Source of the DNA: Arsenophonus sp052171895
Lineage (GTDB): Bacteria; Pseudomonadota; Gammaproteobacteria; Enterobacterales; Enterobacteriaceae
Assembly: GCA_052171895.1 (NCBI GenBank)
Contig: JBQMRN010000001.1
Coordinates: forward strand, 186,001 to 250,000
DNA: 64,000 bases
Direction of reading: 5' to 3'
The stretch's first letter is position 1, and every line of letters starts with the position of its first letter. The notes under the pieces are model-generated. The model made no database searches. It saw nothing but the letters and a program-made list of their open reading frames with translations, and was not told where the DNA came from. Position numbers and translations under genes: made by a program. Below are positions 29,968-39,608 of this stretch, in pieces.

Positions 29968-30740
29968 ATGAATATTTAATTATTGGTAATGGTGTTCACG
30001 AGCATGCTTTAGCGGAAAGGATGCACAATTGCAATCGCGCGCCTAGCTAATAAGGTCTATGTTAAACTCGGTAATACTAGAACTACTCTAAAAAATTTTA
30101 ACCAATATTAATATTTCAGTAACAGATATTGGTGGATTAGTCTATATTGTCCAATATAATAATATTGGTTTTACGATTGTTGTACTAGAAACCACCTTAA
30201 TTCTAAGCATTGTTGATACTTTTCAACATGTTGGTTTAATGATCTTTGCTTCCAATGAAAATGCAGGACAATTAGAAGGCTCTAAGCTTTCGAAAAAGAT
30301 TTTTACTCATATCATCATATTCTAGCTAGCCCCCAAGTTACCAGAATTTTACTGAAGTTGAACTCATTGGTAAGTAACCTCATCTTAAATAAACTGGGCA
30401 CTCAGATTAATTGTTATTAAATGGATGGGTTAGGTGAATGTAAAGGAGGTTGTTGTTACTATGACCTTAAAAGAAGCTAAAAATGCTGTTCATGGTATGC
30501 TTGCTTGTAAGCCATTTGGCCAAGCTCCTCATCATATTGTTATTGATGAGTTTCTTGACGGCTAAGAAGCCAGTTTTATCGTAATAGTTTATGGTAAGAA
30601 TGTCATTCTATGGCAACAAATCCAAGATTATAAGCGTGTCGGGAATAATGATAGCGGGCTAAATACGTGTGAAATGAGGTGCATATTATTCTCCTGCTCC
30701 TATTGTTATAGATATTATTCATCATGGTGTGTAATGGATG
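29968..30740 (+). pseudogene. purD: Phosphoribosylamine-glycine ligase, degraded and truncated
   Basis: Follows purH by 16 bases. The N-terminus reads MNI, LIIGNGVHEHALA with a frame change, then GPEAPL-like text, QLEGSKLSKKIFT (near 30270), NFTEVELI, MTLKEAKNAVHGMLACKPFG and IDEFLDG (30460-30560). An IS256 remnant begins at 30741, replacing the C-terminal half. De novo purine synthesis through this enzyme is lost. Confidence 0.85.
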
Positions 30741-32082
30741 AATTATTAGTAAATCTGCTGTATGACGGTCAGGCTAGCACCGTTCCGTTCTAATGCTTCG
30801 TGAAGCTGTTCTCCATCTTTAAATTGAACGGAGTTTACAACCAGAATAAAGCAGGTCAATTCTCTTTATCTTGTTCTGATTTTTTTGACCAGACTGTAGG
30901 AGCTCCAATATCATTGAAAGCATTTTTTTCTCTAACCATAATTCTTCGTGCTTGTCGGCTTTCGTATAGCTTCACTTTTACAAAAGTCGATTCAATTGGA
31001 TTTGTCGTTTTTTATTGACGCTCAGTGTACTGATAGGAAGTCGTAGAATACCAGCAGTTCTTCTTGATCTTTGTTCAGGTTCTTCATTCCTGCAGGATGA
31101 TACTTCGCTGAAAACTTTGCCAACAAAACATAAAGGGCTTTCTTAGGAGTTTCACAGCTCTCTGCTAGGCAGAGATTTTCCCGAAGTTCAACCTTAACTT
31201 TTTGTTGTATACATTTGTGGAGTGAAGCCAGGACATTACCTGTTTTGTATACCGAAGAGTGTTAGTGCTGCGTATTTGGGGATATCTTTGCCATTGCATT
31301 CCAAAAACTAAGGGTATCGTTTCCCGTAATAAGCCTGGGAGATACGGTTAAGCCATGAGCGCGCAGGAAGCCCCATCGAGAAATTCGGCTAAGTTCGCTT
31401 CTAACTCTCGATAAGCATCTTTGACCACAACTAGCTCCTTACCTTCATGCTCAGTGATCCCGATAATGATTAATAGGTAAAGGCGATAATTTTGCCTGAC
31501 TGGACAGTAGATAGCATTGCCAAAGAAATAAACGTAGCGTATATCCATTAAATTACATAGGGTTCCATTGCTTCTACTCTTTACGAGCCATTGCTATTTT
31601 AATCTACTGATGCTAGTCTCCAAAGAGAATATGTACTTTTTCACTTAAAAAAGGCGCCACTATCGCTTCGTTAAAATCATCGCGCTGAAGATGCACCTCA
31701 TGTAGGTAAAGCCATTACTATCAATTCTTCGACGTTTTGCACGTTTCAGATAATTCGGTAGGTAGCAACAAGCTGTTGAAGTATATTTCTGTTGCTGCAG
31801 CGATTCCTGATCTTAGATCATTTTAATCTTAATATCACCAATAGCAATCTGTATAGTTTGCTGTGGCATATAACTGTTACTGATGGGACTGGCATGGGGA
31901 CCCGCCAGTTTTGAGAAGATGGCGTTCAGCATGTTGTCACAGCATAGCTTCTAGCTTCACTTTTAACGGCTGTGGCTATGATCTGCCTGTTAGCATTATG
32001 GATGGTTCATGCAAGAGATAATAGGTAATATTTGATTTTGCGGATATCAGTAGGGTAGATTTTTTATGGGATATCATCTTTA
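30741..32082 (-). mobile_element. IS256-family remnant 4
   Basis: Minus direction, starting at the 3' terminal repeat GAATTATTAGTAAATCTGCT inside purD. Readable transposase pieces on the minus strand include RYVYFFGNAIYCPVRQ-YRLY (31500-31548), ITEHEGKELVVVKDAYRELE (31400-31460) and KKLNKDQEELLVFY near 31050. The 5' end is cut near 32082, where an IS481 relic begins. Confidence 0.8.
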
Positions 32083-32088
32083 ATGAAT

Positions 32089-32898
32089 ATAACTTTCACA
32101 GTTATATTCTCCATCATTTACCGCAGACGCTGTTGCCAGCTTCACAGGAAGGCGTAGTCGTTTTCCTGCGAAAATCTTTTCTTCCTTTCAATGATCTGCT
32201 ACCTGAACTCCGTCGTATCTCGATCTGGCCTAGATCGCTGTTGACGCAGATCAAGCCGGGAGGAAGGAAATTTATGTGAAATGAAACAAGAAGCGCAAAA
32301 CTCGAAGCATAAAGCGTTTAAAGCCTATAAGGCTGGTTATCTGCTCATAGTAGATATGAAATATTTTCCGTAAATGCCAAACAAAATTTCACGATATTAT
32401 CTTTTTGTAGGTATAGATCGCGCCACTCTCAATGGGTTTTTATTCTTCTTTATAAGGGCAAGACTACATCCAATGTTCGACGTTTTTTACGTGATTTTAA
32501 GAAAACATGTTCAATGGTTATCTCCATCGGCTACTTATAGACAATGGCAAAGAATTTACAGAACGCCTTTTTGGTTTGCGAAAACGTTTAGCAACCAGAA
32601 AATATGAATTCGACTGTTTGTGTACAGAGCTTGGTATAGAAACCAACTTAGCCTGCCGAGTATCCTTAAATGAATGATCTAAGTCGAATTATTTAATGTA
32701 CGCATATAAGATGCGTTGTAAAGCCATCATTTCAATTCTTCTCAAGAGCTTGAGATCACTTTGTATCGATATGTTTGGCTTATAATTAGGAATTACCTCA
32801 ATCAGTATTAGGTAGTAAAACTCCATTGCAGTCTATGAAAGATTGGTTTCAGCTTAAGCCTGAATTATTAAAAAAACATCTATCTTCCTGGATATTAT
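32089..32898 (+). mobile_element. IS481-family transposase relic, copy b
   Basis: Second IS481-type relic, plus direction. Pieces: VVFLRKSLLLPFNDLLP (about 32158-32210), KAFKAYKAGYLLIVDMKYFP (32310), RYYLFVGIDRATLNGF (32390), the DNGKEFTERLFGLRKRLATR frame (32540), YEFDCLCTELGIETNLACR (32605) and the 3' LKPELLKKHL-like end near 32860. Same limits as copy a at 12869. Interrupted by stops. Confidence 0.8.
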
Positions 32899-33195
32899 AG
32901 TTAGTCAATAGGATTACTACAATGGTTAGTTTAATTATCAGCAGTTTTTTATTGTTGGTTAAGCATCTTGAGTTATCAACATTTATCAGTTTAGTTCGCT
33001 GAAGTTTATGCTTATTTATGCGTATCTGATGGTTAATAATATAGAGAACCGGAATGAGCGGTCGCTATATTGTCTATAAGTTAATCTAGTCAATGCTTAT
33101 CAGAAATAATAAAACCAAATGGTTAGAAGACTATCTAGATTTATTATTAGATTAACTTTTGATTAGAGTTTGATGATAGCAATGATAGGAATCAT
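32899..33195. other. Gap downstream of the frd operon
   Basis: No identifiable gene. A short readable stretch near 32922 (MVSLIISSFLLLVKHLELST) is hydrophobic but ends quickly and was not assigned. Confidence 0.3.
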
Positions 33196-33548
33196 CATAA
33201 TGCTGATATCAGCACCATAAAATTTTTATTTGCCAGTTGGAATCACTATTTTTAGATCATGGATGTAATGATTAAGTCGATGTGTAGCCAACACCAAATA
33301 GGTTAAATGATCATTAATAGCAAAAAACACGGCTAATAAAGCTTTGGCAAAATGCTAGAATACCTTCATAATTAAATAATTCTGTAGCAAAAGACTTAGA
33401 GGAATTAAAATTATTAGTAAAAGAATAATAACCGGATAGACAAGTACACTACATATACCACCAGCACTAAATATAAATAATATACCAATCACTAAATATA
33501 AATAATTCACAAAATAGCTTCATCAGAACGTTTAGGAGGGTGATTCAT
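33196..33548 (-). pseudogene. frdD: Fumarate reductase membrane anchor subunit D, degraded
   Basis: A GGAGAACA site precedes an ATG at 33548 and MNHPPKRSDEAIL, matching the FrdD start. Later frames give FNYEGILAFCQSFISRVF (near 33340) and a piece resembling the LKIHVPAGKW end near 33210. Stops at several points. FrdC and FrdD anchor the enzyme and carry quinone electrons, so loss uncouples FrdA from the membrane. Confidence 0.8.
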
Positions 33549-33569
33549 AATTGTTCTCCTTAAATTATA

Positions 33570-33960
33570 TTAGTGGTACATCTAAGATAATTATTATTAC
33601 TATAACAGTGATACCTCATAGTAATTTTGGGATCGTTTTTGGGTTATTTTTATTTTTATAAAAAATTGATAGGCATTAAGGCGAAAGTTTAAACTAGGTT
33701 TTTGTATGAAATAAAGTTATTTTTAAAGTAAAAATATTAATTAATAAAATGATTGGATTATGGAGAAAACTAACATTATTAGAGTAACTTTTTTACTTCC
33801 TTATTATTAAGGAAAATACGCCATAAGCACGAGTAAACTAAACGAAATTTGAAGGATGGCGGTTGTTTCCAGAATAACATAAAAACAATAAAATCCAATC
33901 TCTCTGTTACCACCAATTTGATGAGATTTTGTGTACACATAGATAGGGCTTACACGTTTT
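33570..33960 (-). pseudogene. frdC: Fumarate reductase membrane anchor subunit C, degraded
   Basis: Between frdB and frdD remains. On the minus strand the frame YVYTKSHQIGGNREIGFYCF then a LETTAILQISFSLLVL stretch (33850-33950) follows the FrdC N-terminus, and the C-terminal part reads IQKPSLNFRLNAYQFFIKIK near 33700. Shifts and stops present. Confidence 0.7.
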
Positions 33961-34029
33961 TCGTTATTTTTCTTTCTTATCTTGAAACAAAGATAAGGAA
34001 GAAAAATATTCTGTATTTTCTGTTTTTTC

Positions 34030-34726
34030 TTGTTGAATTACAGCGCCAGGATTAACATGTGTAGAGACATGCTTCAGAGCAGTAACTAACAAATCTATAG
34101 CTCTCCATCATACAGCCAGTTATCGCGCTATTTAGTAATAGCATTCTCTTTTTTTTACTTTTATTATGATTCTCGAAGTTATAACATTATGCCACTCTGG
34201 ATGCAGGAAGACCAATAAACTCTAGATTAATGGTAAAAAAGGCAGGCTGTATAACAAGAGGCCAGAATTAATACAGTTTTAGAATTGATGATATTTAGCC
34301 ATTTGACTAAGTGTTTGTTTATTAGGTGGGAGAGGGGGGATACATCGCTAACCTTACGATTATTACCAATAATATAGGATTTAATAGCTTCAAGATTCTT
34401 AAGAAAATGAGTCATATCATCTAGCAGTAAGTCTTTTTTGATAAAAAATTTTCAAATATTTTTATTTAAAACTATGAGTATAGTTTTATAAAAAATTTTG
34501 CAGGCTAATTTTAGATACCTAGTTAATTGTCATACAGCAAGAGCTGCATATTGCCATACAACAAAACTAGTGGTAAGAGAGCTAATGTGATAAGAGTGCT
34601 CTTTAATATAACTAAGAGCATTTTGCAAAGAAATCTTTTTATTATAATGAACTTCATAAGTAATAGAATAGGGGACATTGTTAGTTTCAGAATTATAGCG
34701 CATGATCTCCATTTTCAGTTTTTCAT
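34030..34726 (-). pseudogene. frdB: Fumarate reductase iron-sulfur subunit, degraded
   Basis: Starts at an ATG at 34726 that overlaps the frdA stop (ATGA), the normal arrangement. A missing base just after the start shifts the frame. Then MEIMRYNSETNNVPYSITYE (34650-34712) and YIKEHSYHISSL follow, the first Cys cluster is scrambled, and MTHFLKNLEAIKSYIIGN (34360-34415) and a VNPGAVIQQ piece (34050) remain. The iron-sulfur wiring is therefore lost. Confidence 0.85.
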
Positions 34727-36546
34727 CTTAGAAATTCATTCGCATGCGCCTTCTTTGCTTGCTCTTCTTGTGCTGTTGCTTCACCACCATAAACACGTTT
34801 AGTCGGTGCTAATTTAGTAATTTTTACATCACTATAAGCTATGTGTGGGGCATCTTGTAAGTTATAAAAGGCAAGAGAATGTTTTAGAAAATTAATATCA
34901 TCACGTTCAGTGCAGCTTTCATCTAGACGTTGATGAGCACCACGAGATTCTTTGCGATAGAAAGCTGAATGAACCATGCATTCCGCTACATCTAGACTAA
35001 ATCCCAATTCGATTGTATAGAGAAGTTCAGTATTAAAAACACTGCTATGATCTATAATTTCAATATGTTTAAAGCGTTCTTTAAGTTCAGCTACTTTATC
35101 CATAGTTTTTTGCATTAATTCAGGTGTACGATAGATGCCACAACCTTCCTCCATTGCTATCCCCATTTCATCACGGATGTTAGCCCAATTCTCTTTACCT
35201 TTTTGGTTTATCAGTTTGGTTAAATTAGTTTCAATTTCACATGCTTTTAATTTAATGGTGTTATTATTTGCTGGAGAGGCTTTAGTAGCATATTTAGCCG
35301 CTTCTATGCCGGCTAATCGCCCAAAAACAACTAATTCTGCTAAAGAGTTAGAACCTAGGCGGTTTGCTCCATGTAAGCCAACCGATGAACATTCACCTAC
35401 AGCAAACAGCCCTTTGATTGATGTTTCACATTTATGATTTGTTTCAATCCCCCCCATTGTATAATGAGCGGTTGGGCGAACAGGAATAGGATCAGTAACA
35501 GGATCGACGCCAATATAAGCTTTGGCTAATTCACAAATAAAAGGCAGGCATTCATGTAGTTTTTCTGCTCCAAGATGGCGTAAGTCAAGATGTACGACAT
35601 CACCACAATGTAATTTTATTGTGCGGCCTGCACGCCACTCATGCCAAAAAGCTTGAGAAAGCTTGTCTCTTGGACCTAATTCCATATATTTATTTTCTGG
35701 TTTACCTAGTGGAATTTCTGGCCCTAAACCATAATCTTGCAAATAACGATAGCCATCTTTGTTGATGAGGATCCCGCCTTCGCCTCTACAGCCTTCAGTC
35801 ATAAGTATTCCAGATCCTGGCAAGCCAGTTGGATGGTATTGAACAAATTCCATATCACGTAATGGAATGCCATGTCGTAATACCATCCCCATACCGTCAC
35901 CGGTAACAATTCCACCGTTAGTATTATAACGGTAAACACGACCAGCCCCGCCGCTAGCCATAATAACAGCGTTTGCCCTAATTTGAATATGAGTGCCCTC
36001 CATCATATGTATAGCAACTAGGCCATGTACTCTTCCTTCATCAACAAGAATGTCTAAGACAAAATGTTCATCAAATCTCTGGATTTGTGGGTATTTAAGT
36101 GAGGTTTGAAATAAAGTATGTAATACATGGAAGCCTGTTTTATCAGCAGCAAACCATGTGCGCTCGATTTTCATTCCTCCAAAGCGACGGACATTCACGC
36201 TACCATCTTCTTTACGACTCCATGGGCATCCCCATAATTCTAGTTGTGTCATTTCAGTTGGGCAATGTTTTACAAAATATTCAACTACATCTTGTTCACA
36301 TAACCAATCTCCCCCTGAAACTGTATCATTAAAATGATAATCATAGGTATCATGGGATTGAGCAATTGCCGCTGCGCCACCTTCTGCAGCAACAGTATGA
36401 CTGCGCATGGGATAGACTTTTGAAACCAAAGCAATTTTCATATGTGGATTAGCTTCAGCAGCAGAAATTGCTGCCCTTAAACCAGCGCCACCAGCTCCTA
36501 TTATGACTAAATCAGCATTAAAAGTTTGCACATTATGCTTCTCCAT
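34723..36546 (-). CDS. frdA: Fumarate reductase flavoprotein subunit FrdA
   Basis: Catalytic subunit of fumarate reductase, which normally reduces fumarate with menaquinol electrons in anaerobic respiration. 607 residues against 602 in E. coli with no break. FAD-binding GAGGAGLRAA is at 17-26, the histidine that holds FAD covalently is in MRSHTVAAEGG (His50), and the active-site block HPTGLPGSGILMTEGCRGEGG and the Arg/His region RPTAHYTMGGIE are intact. FrdB, FrdC and FrdD just downstream are all pseudogenes. Either decay started downstream recently, or FrdA alone has a soluble role. Confidence 0.95.
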   Translation of the reverse strand: MEKHNVQTFNADLVIIGAGGAGLRAAISAAEANPHMKIALVSKVYPMRSHTVAAEGGAAAIAQSHDTYDYHFNDTVSGGDWLCEQDVVEYFVKHCPTEMTQLELWGCPWSRKEDGSVNVRRFGGMKIERTWFAADKTGFHVLHTLFQTSLKYPQIQRFDEHFVLDILVDEGRVHGLVAIHMMEGTHIQIRANAVIMASGGAGRVYRYNTNGGIVTGDGMGMVLRHGIPLRDMEFVQYHPTGLPGSGILMTEGCRGEGGILINKDGYRYLQDYGLGPEIPLGKPENKYMELGPRDKLSQAFWHEWRAGRTIKLHCGDVVHLDLRHLGAEKLHECLPFICELAKAYIGVDPVTDPIPVRPTAHYTMGGIETNHKCETSIKGLFAVGECSSVGLHGANRLGSNSLAELVVFGRLAGIEAAKYATKASPANNNTIKLKACEIETNLTKLINQKGKENWANIRDEMGIAMEEGCGIYRTPELMQKTMDKVAELKERFKHIEIIDHSSVFNTELLYTIELGFSLDVAECMVHSAFYRKESRGAHQRLDESCTERDDINFLKHSLAFYNLQDAPHIAYSDVKITKLAPTKRVYGGEATAQEEQAKKAHANEFLR

Positions 36547-36587
36547 TACTAATTGAAATAAACTGCATGTTGTTATGCTATTGTTAT

Positions 36588-36611
36588 TTGATAATAATTA
36601 ATTATTATCAA
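36588..36611. promoter_or_regulatory. Perfect 24-base palindrome upstream of frdA
   Basis: The 12 bases TTGATAATAATT at 36588-36599 are followed directly by their reverse complement to 36611, 42 bases before the frdA start. The outer TTGAT/ATCAA half-sites resemble FNR half-sites, but the normal FNR spacing is 4 bases and here it is 14, so this is not a standard FNR site. It could be another operator or chance in AT-rich DNA. Confidence 0.35.
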
Positions 36612-36742
36612 TAAATTATTATTTGGCAATTTATAACAAATTGTTACTGACAGGAATTTAAACTCAGGTATAAGTTTTCTAGTATTTTGCTTATAAAAAG
36701 TGAGAATTAATAGAGTTTTTTTTACATTAGCTATTTTTAATC

Positions 36743-38093
36743 AAGTTATTAGCAAATGTGGTATATGATGATCACAGGCTACGTTCTAGTTTAATGCTTT
36801 CTAATCTGTTCTTTATCCTTAAATTAGACATTGTTTACAACCAATCTTTGTTAGTATCATGTCAAATCCGCTTAATGGGGTCGGTTCCAGCTTTTCTGAG
36901 TAGATTGTAGCAGCTTAAATACCATTGAAAAGGTTATTTTTATCAAACCATACTTTTCTCGCGGTGGTTTCGTCATTTTTATTAACGCTCAGACTGATCT
37001 GACGGGAAGTCGTAGAATGCTAGAAGTTCTTCTCAATCTTTTTCAGTTTCTTCATCGCTGCACAGGATACCATATTTCGTTGAAAATCTTGCCAACAAAA
37101 TATAAAGGACGTTATTAGAAGCATAAAACGACGGCCCACTGCTAGCTCTAGATCTCCAGCAGCTCCTCTCAGCCTTAACTTTTTGTTGCATGCCTTTGTA
37201 GAGTGAATCCAGCACATTATCTGTTTTGTATATCCAATAGCGTTGTTGCTGTGTGTCCAGGATTATCTTTGCCATTGTATTTCAAAAAGCAATGGCACCG
37301 TCTCCCGTAGCAATCCTGAGAAATACGGGTTAAGGCACGCGCTCGTAGACCATTGAGAAATTAGCCCTCAGAGTTCGCTTCTGACGCTCAATAAGCATCT
37401 TTCACCACAAAGAGCTCATTAGAGGTTCATGTTCAATAACGCTGATAATGACAAGTAGGCAAAGGCAATCATCTTGCCTGACAGAATTGTCTATCCTATC
37501 GGCGGGAAAATAAACGTAGCGCGTATCACTTAAATCACGCAGGCAGCATTGTCTGTGCTCTTTAAGGCATTACTGTTTTAATCTACTGATGGTTTACTGA
37601 CACAGAGGCCATGTTTTTCACCGAAAATCTCCCTTCCTATGGCTTCATAAAATCACCTCTGAAAGAGGTGCTTGGCAGAGGTTATACCAAAGGTGGCAAG
37701 TCTTCGACGCTTTTTACACGCTTCAGATAAGGCTCTAGTAACGAGTTGTTTAACCATATTCCGTTGCCGCTGCAATCCCTGAGTTAGTCACTTTACTTTC
37801 AACATCGCCAATATCAGTCTGTATAGTTTATTGTAGAAAATAACTGTTGCGATCGTTTGGATGAGAGCTGTTGCCAAGGTGGCGTTCAAGTATATTATCT
37901 TAGCTATAATTTCTAGCTCACCTGAACTATGGTAGCTATGAGCTGCCTGGCAGCATTACGGATGAGTTTATGCAATGGATCAGAAGGTAATATATAGTTT
38001 TAAGGATACCTATAGGGTAGAATTTTTTATAGCATATTATCTCTCTGTTGTTGAAATCATACACGAAATTAATCAGAATGGTACGCTACCTTC
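36743..38093 (-). mobile_element. IS256-family remnant 5
   Basis: Minus direction, nearly full length. The 3' terminal repeat begins at 36743 (AAGTTATTAGCAAATGTGG). Pieces on the minus strand: MAKIILDTQQQRYWIYKTD and NVLDSLYKGMQQKVKAE (37160-37275), a DTRYVYFPAD region (37510), KEGDFMKP near 37650, and the 5' region (TATTATCTCTCTGTTGTTG at 38033). Ends near 38093 next to a second copy of opposite orientation. Confidence 0.8.
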
Positions 38094-38500
38094 TCTCTGA
38101 ACACCCCATACAGGAGAACTGAGAATAACTCCGATAACTAATAAACCTCTTGATGTTTTATTGGCAATGGTTTCAGCGAGTATCTTTCTTGCAGCGATGA
38201 AGAAGCTGAAAAAAGATTGATAAGAACTTCTAGCATTCTTCGACTTCCCTGTCAGAGCATTGGGCGTCAATAAGAATGATGAATCCAATATGCGAAGAAC
38301 TCTGATTTGAGAAAAACAACCTTTTAATGGTATTTAGCTGCTTCTATTTTTTTAGAAAACCTGGAATAGGCGCTAAGGGAATTTGAGCTGCTTCACCCTG
38401 GTGGTAACAACGTTCAATTTAAGGATGAAGAACAGATTCAAGAAGGATCAGGCTGGAATCATCTAGCCTGACTGTCATAAACCAGATTTGCTAATAACTT
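38094..38500 (+). mobile_element. IS256-family remnant 6, 3' end
   Basis: Last third of the transposase, plus direction: AATAAACCTCTTGATGTTTT, the AMKKLKKD-like region near 38195, and CAATTTAAGGATGAAGAACA near 38418, then the terminal repeat ending at 38500. Together with remnant 5 it forms an inverted pair with 3' ends pointing outward. Confidence 0.75.
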
Positions 38501-38982
38501 TAATCTTTTAAAGCAAGTGTATTCGTAGCATCCATTTTTTGATGTTTTTTACGTTCTTGCACGTTGTTTTGTTCTGGTATTTTTTTGTTTAAATCTGCTA
38601 TAATTTTTTTCGATATTCCAATAAAAAATCCACCATCCTCAATGGATAGATTTTCACTATAAATTTCACCTTCGATCATGCCATTTTTTTGAATTTCAAT
38701 TAATGTTGATTCAACACGACCATCAATTTTGCCATTGATAATTGATTTTTTGGCTAATATAGTACCTGTTACTATGCCAGTTTTTGTTACAATAACCGTA
38801 TTATCTTTACATAAAATATTGCCAATATATTTACCATTAATAAGTATATCTGCATCTGAGACAACATCGCCAGTGAAGCAAGTTTCAGAGCATATAATAG
38901 TTTTCTTGTCACTTTTATTTTCAATATTATTTTCTCTGTTTTGTTTGATTTCTATACTTTTAATTTCCTGTTTTTTAAACAA
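38500..38982 (-). CDS. Bactofilin-family protein (DUF583)
   Basis: 160 residues. Bactofilins are beta-helical proteins that polymerise into cytoskeletal or cell-envelope scaffolds without nucleotide. The DUF583 core runs from about 28 to 122 with the repeating pattern of GDVVSDADILINGKYIGNI, GIVTGTILAKKSIINGKIDG and GMIEGEIYSENLSIEDGGFF. The N- and C-terminal tails are charged and Asn/Lys-rich, and there is no membrane segment. The stop codon lies exactly at the edge of an IS256 remnant, so the last residues may be altered. GGAG site upstream of the ATG. Intact between two IS clusters. Confidence 0.85.
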   Translation of the reverse strand: MFKKQEIKSIEIKQNRENNIENKSDKKTIICSETCFTGDVVSDADILINGKYIGNILCKDNTVIVTKTGIVTGTILAKKSIINGKIDGRVESTLIEIQKNGMIEGEIYSENLSIEDGGFFIGISKKIIADLNKKIPEQNNVQERKKHQKMDATNTLALKD

Positions 38983-39608
38983 AATCTTTCTCCTAAATTA
39001 ATAACTAATTAGTAGCTTAGAAACTAATCCTTTCATAAAGCAAACCTAAAAATCCACTAGAACACATGATGATAAAAACATCATGTAATAATTGTTACGA
39101 TTAATTAATCGTACATAATAGTCGCCTCCATGAGATTTTAATTAATTAACACAGCATTAAATGCATAGTTTATGATGCCATAAAGTAAAAATTTTTTGTT
39201 AACTCCATAATAATTTTATGTCAGTAATCATTTTACTTAATTTAAAGGGATATTAGTGTTAAATATTTGTTCTTTTTGTTAATTGATGGTTGATCTACAT
39301 CTCACGTAGATTTATTTTTTAATTAATGACTTTTATGCTCCTCGTAAAATAACAATAACGATTGTTATTATGAGAAAATAAATAGCATTTTTATCTATTA
39401 TAAAATAGCTAAATTACAACAAAATTATTCATTCTAATAGTTAGCTTTAGAATTATATTGCAATGTATTTTTGGTTAGAAATGTTGACTTATATGATAAT
39501 TTTTACATTTTTTTCTAAAAATAAAAAGTTAGAAATTATTATTTTTTAAAGTTTTTTTTATAATAAACATAATCCGTTACTATATTGTAACAATATAAGT
39601 GTTTGTTG
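38983..39608. other. AT-rich intergenic region upstream of the bactofilin gene
   Basis: Very AT-rich. Presumably holds the promoter for the minus-strand bactofilin gene. A direct repeat-like CATGATGATAAAAACATCATG inverted repeat lies at 39065-39085. No coding sequence recognised. Confidence 0.4.

Noticed and set aside
35135..35437. A 100-codon open frame on the plus strand
   Set aside because: It lies entirely antisense to intact frdA and has no start site or family resemblance.
36588..36611. A standard FNR-binding site
   Set aside because: TTGAT and ATCAA halves are 14 bases apart instead of 4, so it does not fit the FNR consensus.
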